Assembly (NCBI GenBank): GCA_914767715.1 | Contig: OU612070.1 | Location: forward strand, 4,109,501 to 4,173,500 | Length of the DNA: 64,000 bases | Source of the DNA: Membranipora membranacea | Lineage: Eukaryota; Bryozoa; Gymnolaemata; Cheilostomatida; Membraniporidae | Direction: 5' to 3' | Shown: positions 24,201 through 39,200 of the stretch, in pieces | Position numbering within the stretch: the first letter of the stretch is position 1 | Layout of the letters: each line of letters opens with the position of its first letter | Translations under genes and position numbers: made by a program | Notes under the pieces: generated by a model | What the model was told of the DNA's origin: nothing | Database searches by the model: none | The model's input: only the letters and a program-made list of their open reading frames with translations

Positions 24201-27200
24201 GAATCTATGATCCATCAATTGGGAGCATTAAATTGACCAAAAAAGCAACTCAAATAAGGCGTCAACATAAAAACTGGTATCCATATACCAATATGCATGC
24301 TCATACACCAACTTTGGCTAGGGTGATCGTCTCATATAGGAGTTGATGGGGAGGAGACCTGTAAATAGGTGTTTGTTAATGTGAGCGGTTTATTAGAAAC
24401 CCAATATGTTTGCAGCAAGTGTTAGGTATTTGTTACTAAGGCCTGCCTCAGCATGCATTCGAGAAACCGTCCAAACTCGTGTTTCTTACAAACACAGCAT
24501 CAGTGTCAAAAAACCAACATCAACAGCATTTGATGGTTGGCTGTGGTCGTTGACCTTATAATGCAAGCTACACTCAATCATTGCTAGTTAATTGAAGTGA
24601 GTAAGACTTGTGAGGGCACCAAATGCAAGAGAACCAGAAAATGTTGACTACCTGTAGCGTTTCATACGGCTGAAAGTGAGACATTTATAGAAATATTAGC
24701 ATATCATGCACAAGCTAGCCATCTGCCCGCCCCCGCCTACACTGACGTTCACTATCTATATTTACATAAGAACAATCCTCATGCCACCATCTACATTTTG
24801 TATGATGTAACGATTCACTTATGTAACTTTGGGAGCAATTCTCCACCAGGGAATATGTGACATGCGTAAAAAGGCTGCATGTGACAAGAAAGTGCACCGC
24901 ATTTACTTCCGTTTGGCCTGCGAGCTTCACTTGTGGCATATAATCTGATGCCGAATTAAAAATAATCTGGTTGGCTTGAAAAACCGAAAAAGCTGAGAGC
25001 CATGGATGCTGTATCTATCTATTTATGACAGACACTTAAAGCAGTGCGACTGACAAAAACCAAATATAGCAAAGCAATTGACCAAAACCAAACCCAAACG
25101 GTGACAGCTATGCTGGATGGTGTAACTGCCCAACGGCCCCACACAATATTTATTTCTAATTTTATTGATGGTTCACATTGGGTGCAATACCTTTTTAAAG
25201 TACATTATTACGGCAACATCGGCTGGATAGATCCAAGGCATACAACAGATATCAAGCTGGATAATTAATTATTCACATAAGATATACAGCACCTTGTCAT
25301 GGATATAAACAAGCATTAGCAAAGTAGTGAATTTCTAACTGTCTTACCCTCCATGGAGCCTGTCATTGCCGGATCTCTCTGGGTATGCTTGAAGCTGAGA
25401 GCGATTTTGAGGTGCCTGTACATGCCTCCAATCTTTCGCAGCCCTGTAGTCAACAAGAACTAGGTTTAGCATTCAACAAACATTAAGAAGACGACATCTA
25501 ACAGCAAAACACAAGACATTTTTGTATTATTAATGGCAGGGCTTTATATGAAGCTTTGTCACTCTCCTGAGCCCAACTGAATAGTATCTGTGGTATACTC
25601 TAGGTTTTACCAAACACCAATCTTATTTTTCTGGAACTTTCTTTGTTGATGACAGCCAAATTATAAAAAAAAAAACAAAGATTTGTACCAAAACCAACTG
25701 AATGAGCCAATAAAAAATAAAATCACACAACAAAATTTCCAAAACCTGTGCCATGCAGAAGAGCGATCTCAGTGTCGATATCAATGTTTGTAACGCAATA
25801 TTGTTTTATAATATAGTTCGAGGGCTGTGCATGATAACATGCAAGATTTATTTTCGGATATCTTGTACGTGAATCTGTATACTCAATATGTCTACAGCAA
25901 GGACTAGGGAAACATTCATATCACAAGCATTGGGAAGGATGAAAAAGGCTTAATAAAGGAAAGTTTCTTTCATCAATGCCATATTTTCAGTTTCAAAACT
26001 ACAGATTATGTTGATGGGACAAGGAAGAAAAACTGAGCAGACATGGATTTTCTATATACATAGGACGAACACAGGTATAAGCCCGACTTCCTGTTAAACA
26101 CAATATCCCTGGTCTAGATGGGAATTAAGTTAACACTGTGAGAAACCTATAGCACAGTCACAATATAGATATAGAAAATAGGTTCAACTCAATCCAAATA
26201 AATATGATTCATCATGATCCTAAAATTATCAGACACAAATCTCAAAGGCATGGCTTGATCAGAAGAAATGTCCTAACTATTTCACTCGGCTAGCAAATAA
26301 ACATCGACTATAACGATGATCCTACCATGATTTGTGGCGCTGAATTGGTCTGCAAGCAAGAAGTTTACAAGCTATATGACGTTGAAATCTTAGAAGAATA
26401 ATTTCACAATTAATTCATGCAAACAGGATTGGCCTGTATCTTTGGGCCAAGAGGATATTGACAAACACAGTCATGGATGCAGAGATAAGAAAAACAGGTA
26501 ATTTGACAATAGATGAGAGTATTTTTGTAGGTTACCAACATTATAGCACAACACTAATGTTCATGGAAAAAATTATGCAACATGAAAGTTTTTCGTAGGG
26601 AGGGAACAGCTGCCTTTAAATCTACTCAGCCAGTGCTGGACAACTTAATAGAAGCATTGATAGAAGCACTTACCGTCTTGCACCATTGACATTTGGTCTG
26701 CTATTAAGCTGCTCACTATTCCTATGTCTATTCAAGGAATCTGGCGGGGAGCTGTGCAGATTATTTACTCGGCTAGGCTGAACTGACTGATAATACCCAC
26801 CTGCAATCAGACATGAAAACCATGAGATAGATAAGAGAGAAATAACGAGACAACTCCCATCTGTATTAAAGGTCATGCTTCCAGAATTTGAAGCTTGGTT
26901 ACATCACTTCAATACATACACCAAGTACAAACTAGTGTAACATATCATCATGTAAAGCAACAGTGATGAGATACCCATGTAACTAGGTGATCAGTTTATA
27001 ATGATATTGACCTCGGAAATGTACTTTTAGTTTATTATTTGGACATGCCGAAAACTGATCATCTAATTTGTCCCAGTTTGTCCCCAGATAGATAGAGAAG
27101 GCCAGTAACAGAAACAGGTCAACAACAAACATGAACCATATTTATAAGCGTATAACAGATAGCGTTTTTTACCAAACTTTCTATCGTTATAAATTAGTGG

Positions 27201-30200
27201 CGATGGAGGTCTTCTAAATGGTGATGCTGACAGGCATCGCCTCTCCGAGTATAGAGGTGCCAAGCTCGACCCTGGAGAAAGTGCATGATGTTTATGTAAC
27301 ATAATACATCTTATCTTGTCTTACTCTCTATTATAAACTAACTCATATTCACATAAGACAAGAATTTTCATTTTTTGCATGAAAATTTGTTTTGATTGAT
27401 TCAAAATAGTAGCAATTCATCATGTTAACTGACAGCTTTTCCTAGCTTCATTAATTACCAGTGATGCTTGCTCAACTAGTTAAAACTGGATGTAAATATT
27501 TAGTGGCAGTCTATCTATAAGGTATTAACTTGTCATGATAGAATACTCGGAGTTTGAAAAAAATAGAACAGTGCGGAAGTTTGATTTTCGAACAACTGTC
27601 GAACAGTTTTGATGCATATGAGATTTCCTACGGCAATAGAATGTGCTTGGTATAGGCGGGTGTCATAGATTTGGTAGCAGGAGAACACCAATACTTCTAT
27701 ATTTTATAGCTGTGAAATGTATTCTGGTATGAAAAAGGTATATAAGGGTGGCAAATCACTCTCTATTTCTAAATCTTTACAGCAGACATACCAGAGTTGT
27801 AGCCTTGGTTATGTGGTGCAGTATAGATAGGTCCAGAAGGTGGCCGCTTCTGCATCACAGACTCGGTGTCACTATAATGACTTTGATCATGTGATCGTGC
27901 CCGACTGTGTAGAGAGTGCCGCCTCCTATGTTGATGCGTGGGCTCGCCATCAGATTGAGCTCCGTGACGATCTGTGTTTCTCGTAGGCTTTCCAGACAAG
28001 GTGGACCCAGGGGAACATGATGAACTAGAAATAAAATAGATCATTAGCTTCATCATCAAATAGTGCACTGACTTAGGGCATCAAATAATACCTCTCCTTG
28101 ATAGTTGGTAAAACCTGGTCTCAGCATGACATAACTGTCTAATACCGGTTAGTGATTGAATTCAGATGATGGGTTTACAATATGTGTTGATTCAAGTGAA
28201 GGTCACATTTTGGCCAGGTATTTCTCAGTGTGTATCACCTATTGGTCACTTATAGCAAAGATTGCTTATAGTAGATGGTCTAATTGGTATTGCATGTGAG
28301 TCAAGAGCAAGAATAATTCCAGACCTTTACGACTCTAAGAAGCCAAAAAGTACAAAATCCCAAATCAAAAATACATTGTATGAGTACACCAGACATATAA
28401 GTACCGGTTACACAAACCCAACAACAGCTAACAAAAATATCCACTCGCCTACACAAGCTTAAATGTCTGGAGTGATGCAGTAGAACATGTATACATACCC
28501 GCCGGAGGATGAGCTTCTCAATGCAACTGTGTTCACTCGTTTAGCTACAGACATGACTGTGCTCTGAGGCGAATTCTCGTCGTCAGAGAAGTACGCGCTA
28601 CTCTCCTCCCCGTCTCTACAGCAAATATTGAAACTCGTCACAAATGTAAAAAAGGTGTCATTCTGTGTCGGTCTGAAGCAAGAGTACGAACTATTAACTG
28701 TTACGTAACTTTGCTGGTATATCATGAGATTTCCTGGAAATATCGCTATACCTAGGTCCCTGTTTGAGGAGCCCCTTGTAGTGAAAGCTGCATGCAGACG
28801 CTAGTCCTGCTGGTTCTTAAGACTGAAAAATGTTCCTTGTTATTCCTAAACCAAAATGCTGCTTGTCTTGGCTGAAGTCGTACAGACAGTAGCTGAAATG
28901 CCTATGCAAGTAACTAAATGTGACTCACATCACAATAGAAGCCTAATGAAAGTAGATTATAATCTTGATACATTGTCAGATAATGGGTGAAAAAATGTGT
29001 GCTGTGATTAATTGTTTTGACCTTAGAAGTCAATTTGGCTTTGAAAATAACAATAGGCAAACAGAGGGTTTATGGCTATCTTGGCAAACACTTCCACTAA
29101 CAGACCTCATATTAGAGGAAGCTATGTGATACTTCCATCTCTCCGCATCTTTGAAAATGACCTATGCCGGGATAACAGTGCTTAGTCTATATGAGTATAA
29201 AGGGCTTACAATAGACTAACCAGACTAAAATTAAATCTTTCCTCGTTGCACCTCTGATCACTACAAGAGCTCATGTTAGGTTAGTTAGGTTACCTTACTG
29301 CCAGCAGTAATAGGTTTAATATAATACGGCCACTAGCAACGGTTATAGCTAGGTCACATCCTCAATTCATTCAGACAGCAGGCTTGATGCAATGGCTGGC
29401 ATTAGTGTTACGCTCACCCTAAATAAATATGGCCTTTCAGATTCAGCATAGAAGAAGCGTCCAAAAGTTTAGCACGGAAATAATTTGTCAACTGGCAGCA
29501 CATGGTACGATATATTCAACCCAGACAGCACCATGGTATGACGAAAATATCGGGCACTGTTATTGCATTCTGCTGGAGGCATCTTGACATCTACAGGCTC
29601 CCAACGGAAACGATGCAAATTATATCACAGCTGATTCCATTGAGATAATCATCCATTCACAAACTACCCAGAGCATTATTTCTCACTGCTTAGAGAGAGA
29701 ATTTATGGAAAGCTTGACTATGCCGTCACTGCAACCAGTTACAAGTTGCCCCAAAACAGATCGACCTTTGTCATGTTTATATCATCAAGGTGGATTGAAT
29801 GCCTTTAGGCAGGTAACAGGCATCATGTTGTGTACGATTGCCTCATAAAGTCAATGTAACCGTGTCTAGAGCTTCAGCAGTGAAAAGACCTCATCAAACT
29901 AACACCTGAAACACAGTCCAGTTACCTGTTGTAACTGTAAACATGCATTAGCGCAAAACGCTCACAATTCTTCGAAAAACATGGACTGAACAAGAAACCA
30001 AATCTTGCCTAAACTAGCTAATATTCATCTGGGAGCTCCATACGCCTCATTAGATGTCAAAATATCGGAAAAATGAGAAACTTCTCGTGATTTGGCGCTG
30101 CGTGTCTACGATTTCTCAGTATTATCTGTCGGTAACAGCGTTAAAAAAATCATAAAGTAAGCGCAGAAAAAACAACGAACATCATCAATAAGTGTAACTC

Positions 30201-33200
30201 ATCAACTTGTTTAGACCAGAGATAACAGAACAATTTTGCTAGCTATTGTATAATGGGTACAACCCATTGCACACAAGGGCTGTTCAGACTGGCCTTGCTC
30301 CCCCATTGAGTATATATTAAGAGTTTGCAAGCACTTACACATTATGATGATGACTCGGGTGTGAAGGTGGAACTCTGGACCTGTTCTCTTCTGCTGGATA
30401 GAGCATATGGTAATCACTGACACGTTCCCGCTCATCTAGACTTCTGTACACACGGAATAATAATACAATTAGTTACCATGGAAACTGACAACCTAACATT
30501 TACTTGATGATGAAGCTCAACCGCAGCTGGTAATTACTGTCTGGATATCTGAGAAGATTCGGGGAGCACAATTTCCAGATATGGAAAACATTTGAAGTCA
30601 TAAAAAAAGTTCAGCAGGATTCTGCATATTGTAAGTTTTAGGGGCGTGGTCACATATTGATGACGAAACTCAACATAATCTTGACAATATTATTTACCGC
30701 CTAGGCTTTCCTTCCTCATGTGGTGCGATAACCGTGACCTTGACTGTAGAACTGGTCCGCAGCAAATCTATCATTTGTTCATGTGTGAGAGTCACCATCC
30801 CGACCTTGCACACTTCGACTAGCCTCGTACCGGTCCGGAGACCGGCGTGCCACGCATATCCCTGTGGTTCTACATCGGATACCAACCCCTCGGAGTGGAC
30901 ATGGAAACCGAGCTGGCCGATCTCATTCCTCTGCAGGACCATCTCCTCAGTCTGTTGAGCAAAACATTGATTTGTACTTGCCATCATCATCATCATTATA
31001 TTATGAAATGAAAAATGCATAAGTGAGTTCTGAGTAGGTGTGATGGACTGCAATAATCTTGTTTCTAAGGAGCAGGAAAGGTTATTGTCTGCTGGCAACG
31101 ACACCTACTGGGTTTGGTTGTTAGCCTAAAGCTGGCATTGGGGTTCAACAATCTCACAGTGTGGGCAAAACATTATTCACGAAGTGACCATAGTGTGAGG
31201 CTTGGAGGTGCTTTGTTGGCCAAATTTCCAAACAATGTCTGCTGAGCATAAAACTACACTATACTCTTGAGACAGCTGAAATGTCAGACATTGTATGAAA
31301 ATGGACATTGAGGGATGACTGTCCCTTAGGACTCTTAGCACAAATATTGCACCTTTTCCATGTCTAAGCCTATACTCATATTTCCCAGAAATGCTATACA
31401 GTATGTGGAAAAGCCACATAGTACATATAAACCACCAACGTATATGCACAGTTAGGAATATAGTATTCTACCAAACATAATTGAAACACAATCAACGTAT
31501 TTCTGAGAAACAAGGAACTCAAATTGTCTTCCTAGACAACAGTTCTAATTATTTTCAAAACAACAGTTTTTTATATATCTGTTACCAAAGCATTATTAAA
31601 CAGATATTAATCATTTCTCTCGCCGTTAAAAAGATACTGGCTCCGGGATGACTTGTTTTATATTATCTTACCTCACAGCCGAGGGTGACAATGCGGAGCC
31701 GGTCAATTATCTCCAGTGTATCCTCATTGTCAATCGGACGTATCACAAAGCAGTCACCCTGGTTGAAGTACACACGGAGACCTGCCAAAATATGACCATA
31801 ATGTTTGACCGGTTCAAATGTGGTTTGAGGTAATGCCATAATAATATCCCCAGGAATTTCAATGTCACCCAAAATATCCCAATTGACCACTGTAGGCATA
31901 TAATGTCACACATGCATTAGGTGAACTTAGTCATTCACAGCAACATCTTGAATGAAAGTTTTCTTTGAGCAATCTAATAAATACTGATAGTCTTGAGTTG
32001 AACTTCAGTTTGAGTATAGATTTCTGCAAAGCCAAGAAGGAATTGTTGTGCCAAAATTCAAAGCATGTACAGTAAAATACTGTTAAAGTAGTCCTATAGC
32101 ACATCACAGATGCTCAGATCGGTTTATTAGTCAATTATATGTGAAAGACAAATAAATCACTCACAATAAAAACTCAAGGTAAATTTACCTGGGCTTTGGC
32201 CTGTTTCATGGTTAGATTGGTTGTTAGTCCAGCCGATTACAGATGAGCACCAACAAGAGAAGACCACCTCGGCGGTATCCATGTCTATGACGGCTATTAC
32301 ATCAGCAGAGATCACTAAGTATATGTCTATTGTAGTAGATAATCCAAAATCTTCCAGCTAAAATCAAAGGATAAAGATATTTGCCAGTCTTTGATTTCGG
32401 AGTCGTCACAATTTGGGTGAATAACTCCAAAATGAAAACCCTATGTTATAAAGAAAAACCCTCCCACTGCACAAACTATCTATTTTATTGGGAAATGCAT
32501 ATATTTCCATGTGAGTTTGAGTCAAATCTGAGTGTTTGTTGTATAAGAAATGACATTTTTATCAGAAACATGAATCCTTTGATGATGATAGACTAACCTG
32601 TGCTGGCCATACTATCCCTCCACGGCACAAATTGTCTGGAACAACCTTACCAAGCTTCTTCTCCTTTTTCTTACCACCACCCAGAGAAAACTTGCCTAGA
32701 GAAGAGAAGTGAGGATAAGAGGTGTTATATAGACTGACTCAAGTAAGCATATACCAAACTAAAAGTAGTTCTGGGTATACCATAAATTGTTCAGATGTGG
32801 TAGTATAATATATCAATGATATGAGTTTCATCAACCGTCCTGAAATGACTGAGGCAAAGCCAGTTAACACACAAAGATCATTGGAGATAATAAATTCTTG
32901 TGTTTTCAAGTGATGGTCTATGGCATATACAAATGTGCTATGCTGAGGGTCTAGAACTCTGGCACAGCTCAAAATAATATGGCAAATTTAATTTAACAAA
33001 CGAAATGATATTGAAAATTGAGCTTATCTCCATAAAAGATACAGAGAATTTCTTGGTTGAATCCTGTCCTACTTACTAAGTTTTGAGGTGTTCTCCAGGG
33101 AGTTGTTAGTCACATAGCTTGACGCCAAATCCTTCATATATTCTCCTCTAGTTCTGACAGCCATATTCTGGAACTTATCTGACAGGTGGGCTGCGTTCTC

Positions 33201-36200
33201 TGCGTTGAGTATTTTTGCTATGAGAAGATCGGCAAATTCCGGACCATGTAAGAACTGACTATCAGAGATTGGTGGTCCAAATGAAGGCACATCCTTAGAA
33301 CGTGTCACCGCAACACTGAAAATAAGATTTATTATTTGTGTAGTGCAGTTGACAGTGTAGGATATCACGGTTCTCCCAGAAATTATAACTCATTGGGTGA
33401 TGGAAGGTCAAAGTTGGTAAGTGTACCGGGGGGGGGGGGGGGGGGGAAGAAAGGGGAGTTTGTCGAACTTCTTCACAAATTCACTGCTGTGTCTTTCTGT
33501 TCTTGGTGGTACACATCGGTGGATGACAAGATACATATGGGTGCTGCACCCATACTGGAAGGAATGCACAGCAGCCTGTCACCTTACACCTGATGTAAGG
33601 CACCATCAATTCATTACATGTGGTGAGGTAATCTTTTTTGACTGTACTAACCTAAGAGAAAGCTTACCTGTAACTGGTGTGATCCGTGTTGGGGTCATGA
33701 ACTCTGACAATGATAAACACATGCTGAAAGTGTGAGCGTACAGAAGTGACATCAAACGGCAGACTGCCAGTCTCCTGGAACACCACTGTTACTATATCGT
33801 TACCTATATGCCGCTTACGTAGTAGCTACAATGAAAACGGACATATTGCTAGAATGTTATAAACACAAACACTTCACTGCTGGCTTTTGTTATCAATCTG
33901 ACACTTTTAATATTTAATCTGAGATATAGATAGAGCGGCTAGAGATTTGGATTGAGGGAAGGAGGAGGAGGGAAGGAGGTATTGAGGGAAGGGAAGGAGT
34001 ATTGAGGGAAGGGAGTAATTGAGGGAAGGAGTATTTGACTTAGTCCAAAATGAACTGTAATTTTGATTTTTTTCTGAGCTGTCTGAGTATATTTCTGAAA
34101 TATAGAGGCCAATGACATACAAGGAAAGGACATACCTGTTGCACATTATTCTCAAATGGTAGTAGTGTTGAGACGTGGAACATAATCTCACTAGCCTGAC
34201 ATGTTGTGTAATAACTATAAGATCCTGTTGTGTCCGCTAAAAAAGTATATCACAGTGTAAATACGGGTCAGAATCGGATATGTGCACATCACAAATGATG
34301 ATTGGGAAAGGTAACTGAGATTTAAAAACAAAATATAAACATCCCATCGGTAAAACATTTACAAAGAGTGAGAAAATATTAATAGTTACCCTCTCTTGGA
34401 ACAAAATGGAACGAGAGGGGATAATTCAAAGTTATATATGTTACGGAGAAGCAGTTTGCATGAGGGAATTCGGGAGCAGGCACCAAATACACTTACTTTT
34501 GTTATCTAGACCTCCCTTGTATTTCTCAAAGCCTTTTAATCTGACTCGTTTTCCGATGAGGTCTAAGAACTCAATGAATGCTGTACTCGAGTGCTCATTA
34601 TTATACATCTCCTCCTCAGTAGACTGACCAGACTTACAATACATTATACCAATCTTATAGCTGTCTGACTTCTGTAAAACATAGAACAGTGACAAACAAT
34701 AACACATAGCAATGTATTTACAGGACATACCAAGCAATGCAAACAGTCAACATGGTATTTCACCTTGAATTGCTCTGAATTTCAGCACATGATCGGTAGT
34801 GTTAGGATTTGAGAAACAGCTGAAGTCAAATGAGATGGTAGGGAGTAAGTAGTTACAATATCTTAGAATTATCATGATCTATTACAAACTACCACCTATA
34901 TTAATTTTATAGGGTTAAGCGAGGGAACGTTAACTAACCAATAATTTCACTATTTTAAGTCATAGTGGAATGCGAACATCGCCACCTCTAGGGTAATAGC
35001 AATTGGATTAATTAGAGAAAGACTTGATTATAATCAAACCTGTTGTTCGTCCAAAGCCAGTATTTGGTCCTTAGTTTTCTCATCATTGATAGCCTGTTTG
35101 AGACATGAAATCTGCAGTTCTGGGGCTACATATTCTATGATGTCTTTAGCTGGTAATCCTCTTGAGCTATTGGAGAGGCGGGCGGCAGTGGGTAGAGCAT
35201 CCTCCAAAATTACACCTCTCAATACCCTCAACTGAAAATAATGGTTAAGAATATTTTAGAATATGTAATAGTCCGGTTTTAGTCAATTGCTTGCGCTTAG
35301 AAAACTAACTTTATTTGGGTTTTACTTGACTGCTCAAAATTAGTATGTAATAGTGATGTCAAGTCGGTGGTAATTGGGGCAGAGCTTCGTCTAACTTGAC
35401 CTCACACAACTCAGTTCGATACCCATCTCACAACTGAAGCATATACCGGTCATACACACCTCACTGCTTCTCACTATTACTCTATATTGCTGTTGAACAT
35501 TCTGTTCAGTGTTGGGTTTAGCGTTCACATCAATGACCTGTCTGCCCAAAGGGTCATGTAGCCTGTGACTTGGGTTCACTTTCTCCCTTTTAATACTGAT
35601 AGCCACTGGTCCCATATTCTCATCAACTCCAAAATAGTTTTGATGCTCTGCAAATAATGATAAAACATACTTATACACTAATGGTAGGGGTAAGTTCTGT
35701 GCTGTGTACCAACCGTTACAGTCTTGTCTAGCCTCTATGCGAATTAGGTAACAAAGGGATAGAGAAGGGAAGTTGTAGATATTTCCCCGACAAAACATAG
35801 GAAGACTATGTGAGAAGGTAAGGATATAGCATTTATCGACAAAGATAATGTGTTGTTGACTTGGCAAAGTCAACACAGCATGACTAACAGATGCGCTCAT
35901 CAAATTGAATACTTGGGCCTCACATACGAGTTGTCCGTTCGCAACATTGAGGGGAAAACTCTACAGTGTTTTTAATATTTGCTTCAACTCATCAAAATTT
36001 ATACAATTTACATTGAATCAAGTACATATACAAACAAGGAATGCCCTGCTCCACCAATGCAAATATAATGACTCAGGGGCAAACATCAATTATGTTTACA
36101 CTTGTACTAATAACACAATTATGTATGGGGAATGTTTTTGCATAATAATCACAACTCATTAACGAATTCTTCTCACAAATATCAATTAATAGAGCTGCCA

Positions 36201-39200
36201 GGTCTGCATAAAATGAGCATGAAATGATGCCGCAAGCGAGATAATCTTAATTCCACTAATTAAGCACGTGCAAAGTTATGCGCATTCAAGTTGTAGGTTC
36301 TCCCCCTTATTGAGCAGCAGATACTTCTCCTTACAACTTTTTCTATCGAGGCTGCAAGCCGTGAACCCACAAAACAATAGCTAATGCTACCTTGTCAGAT
36401 AACTGTGCCAACTTTTATTCCAAAGAGAAAACATTATCATTCTCAAGCTTTGCATGGTCAGAGGGAATCAGTAACTCCTTTAAAAGTCAATGCAATGCAA
36501 ACTTATATCAACCCTGCATAGATCCACCATTCTTGTGAGTGGAAGAGACTGCAGTTACCCGGCAAAGCAGCAGAGGAAAGCGAATGTTGCCAAATCAGCT
36601 GGTGAGATCAACCTACACATGCACCTGATCAGAGCAGTGATTGCTGACTTACCTGTAAGTCTAAAATGTTGTCTGTAGTAAGTACAGCCCTTATCCCGAT
36701 ACTCTAACACATATACACCTCGGTGCTTCTCTACTAGAGATTGTCTATTGTCTCCTCCGGGTAATCCGTCCAGAACAGACAAGCCGTTACAGATAGGCGA
36801 GCGGAGTATGTCTGAAGTCGCGTTGTCTTTGTTGGGTCCACCTAGAAAAAACAGAAGAGAAAAAAATGTTCAATATTGTGGAAGGTTTACAGAGGATAGG
36901 TTGTATGACATAGCTAAAATTATACCAAAAGGTAATGCGACTGAACAAAACTTGTAATATATATTTTCGCTGTGATATTTAGCCGGTTCAATGGTGAAAA
37001 GAACCCACAGCGATCAGAATCTACTCATTCACTAGCTACCAGTAAATACAAATCTCAGAAGCTTGAATAACTGAATCTCTGCACCGGTGATGACTTGACA
37101 CTTACCTGCTATAATCTGCTGTACACGTTTAGAGGCTGTAGCTCTGGTTAGAGCCACATTTCTTACTTCTTCACCTCCGAGCTCATTGATAAAGGCGGCG
37201 TTGTGAGCCACCAGAGGGGAGGAGCTGGAGTGTGGAGGGGGACGGCTGTCCTCTGATATTGTGTCATCTGTCGCTGCTGATGCTCCAGTACGAGTGTTAC
37301 CTGCAAAAGAAAATGATTTACTGAAGCTGGAAAAGGGGCGGTTTTCAATGGCAATCATGATATATTGAAGCTATGTCATCTTTCTCCAAATGGCTAGTCA
37401 CCACTCACTGCTGACCATGCCCAGTGATGCTCTCTCAATCTAATAAGAGGCAAGTTGGTATAAAAATAGGCAATTTTTGGTTTTGCAGTTGAACTTTAGG
37501 ACCTTTCATAAGCTCCTCCCATGGGGGATGAGGATGTCTCTGTGCTATGCATTCCAGGAGTGGTGAAATATCGGCAGATAGAGAGGCATTGTGGCCAGCA
37601 GGCAAACAGGAATAATATAAGTACATAATACACCCTTTGTAGATCATCACCCCTTTATTCTTCCTAAATCCCCTATAATTACAGAGAAGTCTCATTCCAG
37701 TGCAGCTCATCCTCTTACCAAAGCCATGTATGCGCGTACATCCCCATTACTTGCTAATTCAAAAATGCATTTAGATCAGAAACAATGATACAGCGCTATA
37801 AATAATTTAATACGTAATGGTGAATATCTTCTCTCTATGCATACCCTACTATACAACCGCCCGTGTAGGTCAATGCCTCCTCAAACATACCTTGTTTGAC
37901 GCTGTTTTGTCTCTTGGTGGTTGCTTCCATAAAGTTGATGCCAACACTTTGAACATCATAGTGAACAAAAGCCTTCCGTCTTATCCTTTCTTCAGGTAAG
38001 AACTCCATCAGCACACCAGTAACTTTAAAATACAACGAAACCAACGTATCATCATGAACATCACACGATGCTGTATACTGGGTTAAAGCTGACAGAAGTC
38101 GCAGAGCTGGTAACCTAGTCTCCATTAAAAATGTTTTCCTAAGCAGGGCTTCTAGGTGACCGTAGTCAGAATGCAGACAGCCATATTAATCTTCCTTGCT
38201 GATATGATGCCCCTTCAGGTTGTGTTTGAAAGGTTGTGTCAGTTACATCTAACCGAAAACAGCTGTCAGGCATCAAACTTCCAAAACATAGTCAAGACAA
38301 GAAATGGCATGAGTTGCTCCATTATCAAAAATATCACAAATTCTTCAGAAAAATGATTGGTAGCAGTGGTATGTAAGCACATACATGCCGTGAATGAGTG
38401 GAAATAATTAGACATCATTAAGGGGCTGCCAGGTGGGGGCAGGAGTACGGGGGAGGGGGCTCAGACTAAGGTAACAGTCATTTAGGTATTGTTTGGCTAT
38501 AGACTCACTTGCGTCATTGCCTGATTCTGTTGAGCGGCTGGTAGAATCTCCATCACCCCCCTTCTGTGATGAGGGTCTGGTAAGCTTCCTGAGTAAGGCT
38601 GACACATCACCTGATGAGCGGGGCCTCTGCTTTTTAATAGACTTAGGACTTCTCTTCACATACTCCAAAGCTTGGTGCGAAGGCGGAGAACCCACGACTG
38701 ATGACGTATTCCCTGCTGGAAGTTGAGCCGCGACAAAGGGCTGTAAGAAGGAAAACAATAATAGAAAACGAATGCATCAATCGGATAATCCTCAGCTTGG
38801 ACATGATAATCTGATCTATACATGTTGCACAACATGTAAACACCTACTTCAAGATATTTTAATACACTTGTCAATCCAATAAGCCAATAAAACAAATTGG
38901 AATGTGGAACTAATAAAAACCCTAATCTGAACTCATTCTTGACCACAACACTAGAGTAATACTTGTAATACACCGAGTGAGGGGAAATAAGGTCAAAGGT
39001 TAGAAGTAATCTTTATCCTCACTTTAGGAATATGGAAAGATGAAGTTTAACTGACCTGTTGATGCGGTTGATGGTTCTGTATAGGTTTAGGGGTACCATA
39101 TTGAGAGTTGGCTCCAGGTGTAGAAGAGTGTATAGGCTGCTGCTGATAGAACTGTCCGGGTGGCATGTTAGCTCCGCCTCCTCCATGCTGCAGCTGCTGT

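Larger units (their letters stand above)
21230..30443 (-). other. SIPA1L: SIPA1L exons 20-32: linker and C-terminal coiled coil
   Basis: Exons are 30339-30443, 28499-28615, 27792-28024, 27173-27271, 26674-26800, 26326-26349, 25348-25443, 24652-24669, 23977-24061, 23557-23681, 23166-23308, 21656-21722 and 21230-21419. The linker is rich in Ser, Arg, His and Asn. Conserved islands are [11 protein letters not shown] (about 1520-1530) and DLDWNRLV (about 1582-1589). The last exon gives a heptad-like charged helix ([34 protein letters not shown]) ending at TGA 21230-21232. It matches the leucine-zipper-like tail of SIPA1L1. The intron between exons 20 and 21 (28616-30338) showed no missed exon, and phases join across it. 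Confidence 0.88.
33077..36841 (-). other. SIPA1L: SIPA1L exons 9-15: Rap-GAP domain region
   Basis: Exons are 36653-36841, 35460-35647, 35040-35231, 34497-34671, 34136-34236, 33668-33825 and 33077-33315. Conserved landmarks in order are [133 protein letters not shown] and [19 protein letters not shown]. The HIGND asparagine corresponds to the catalytic 'thumb' that supplies the side chain for GTP hydrolysis on Rap, so the GAP should be active. This is the best conserved part of the protein. Confidence 0.93.

Noticed and set aside
30979-30996. (atc)n microsatellite next to the PDZ exon
   Set aside because: Too short and common to be notable; it lies in the intron just upstream of the exon acceptor.
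37990-38125. Open frame [11 protein letters not shown]... running into SIPA1L exon 7 from upstream
   Set aside because: Exon 6 ends in phase 1 and joins only at the acceptor at 37989 to give the conserved [10 protein letters not shown] block; the upstream part has no counterpart in SIPA1L proteins, so it is read as intron.
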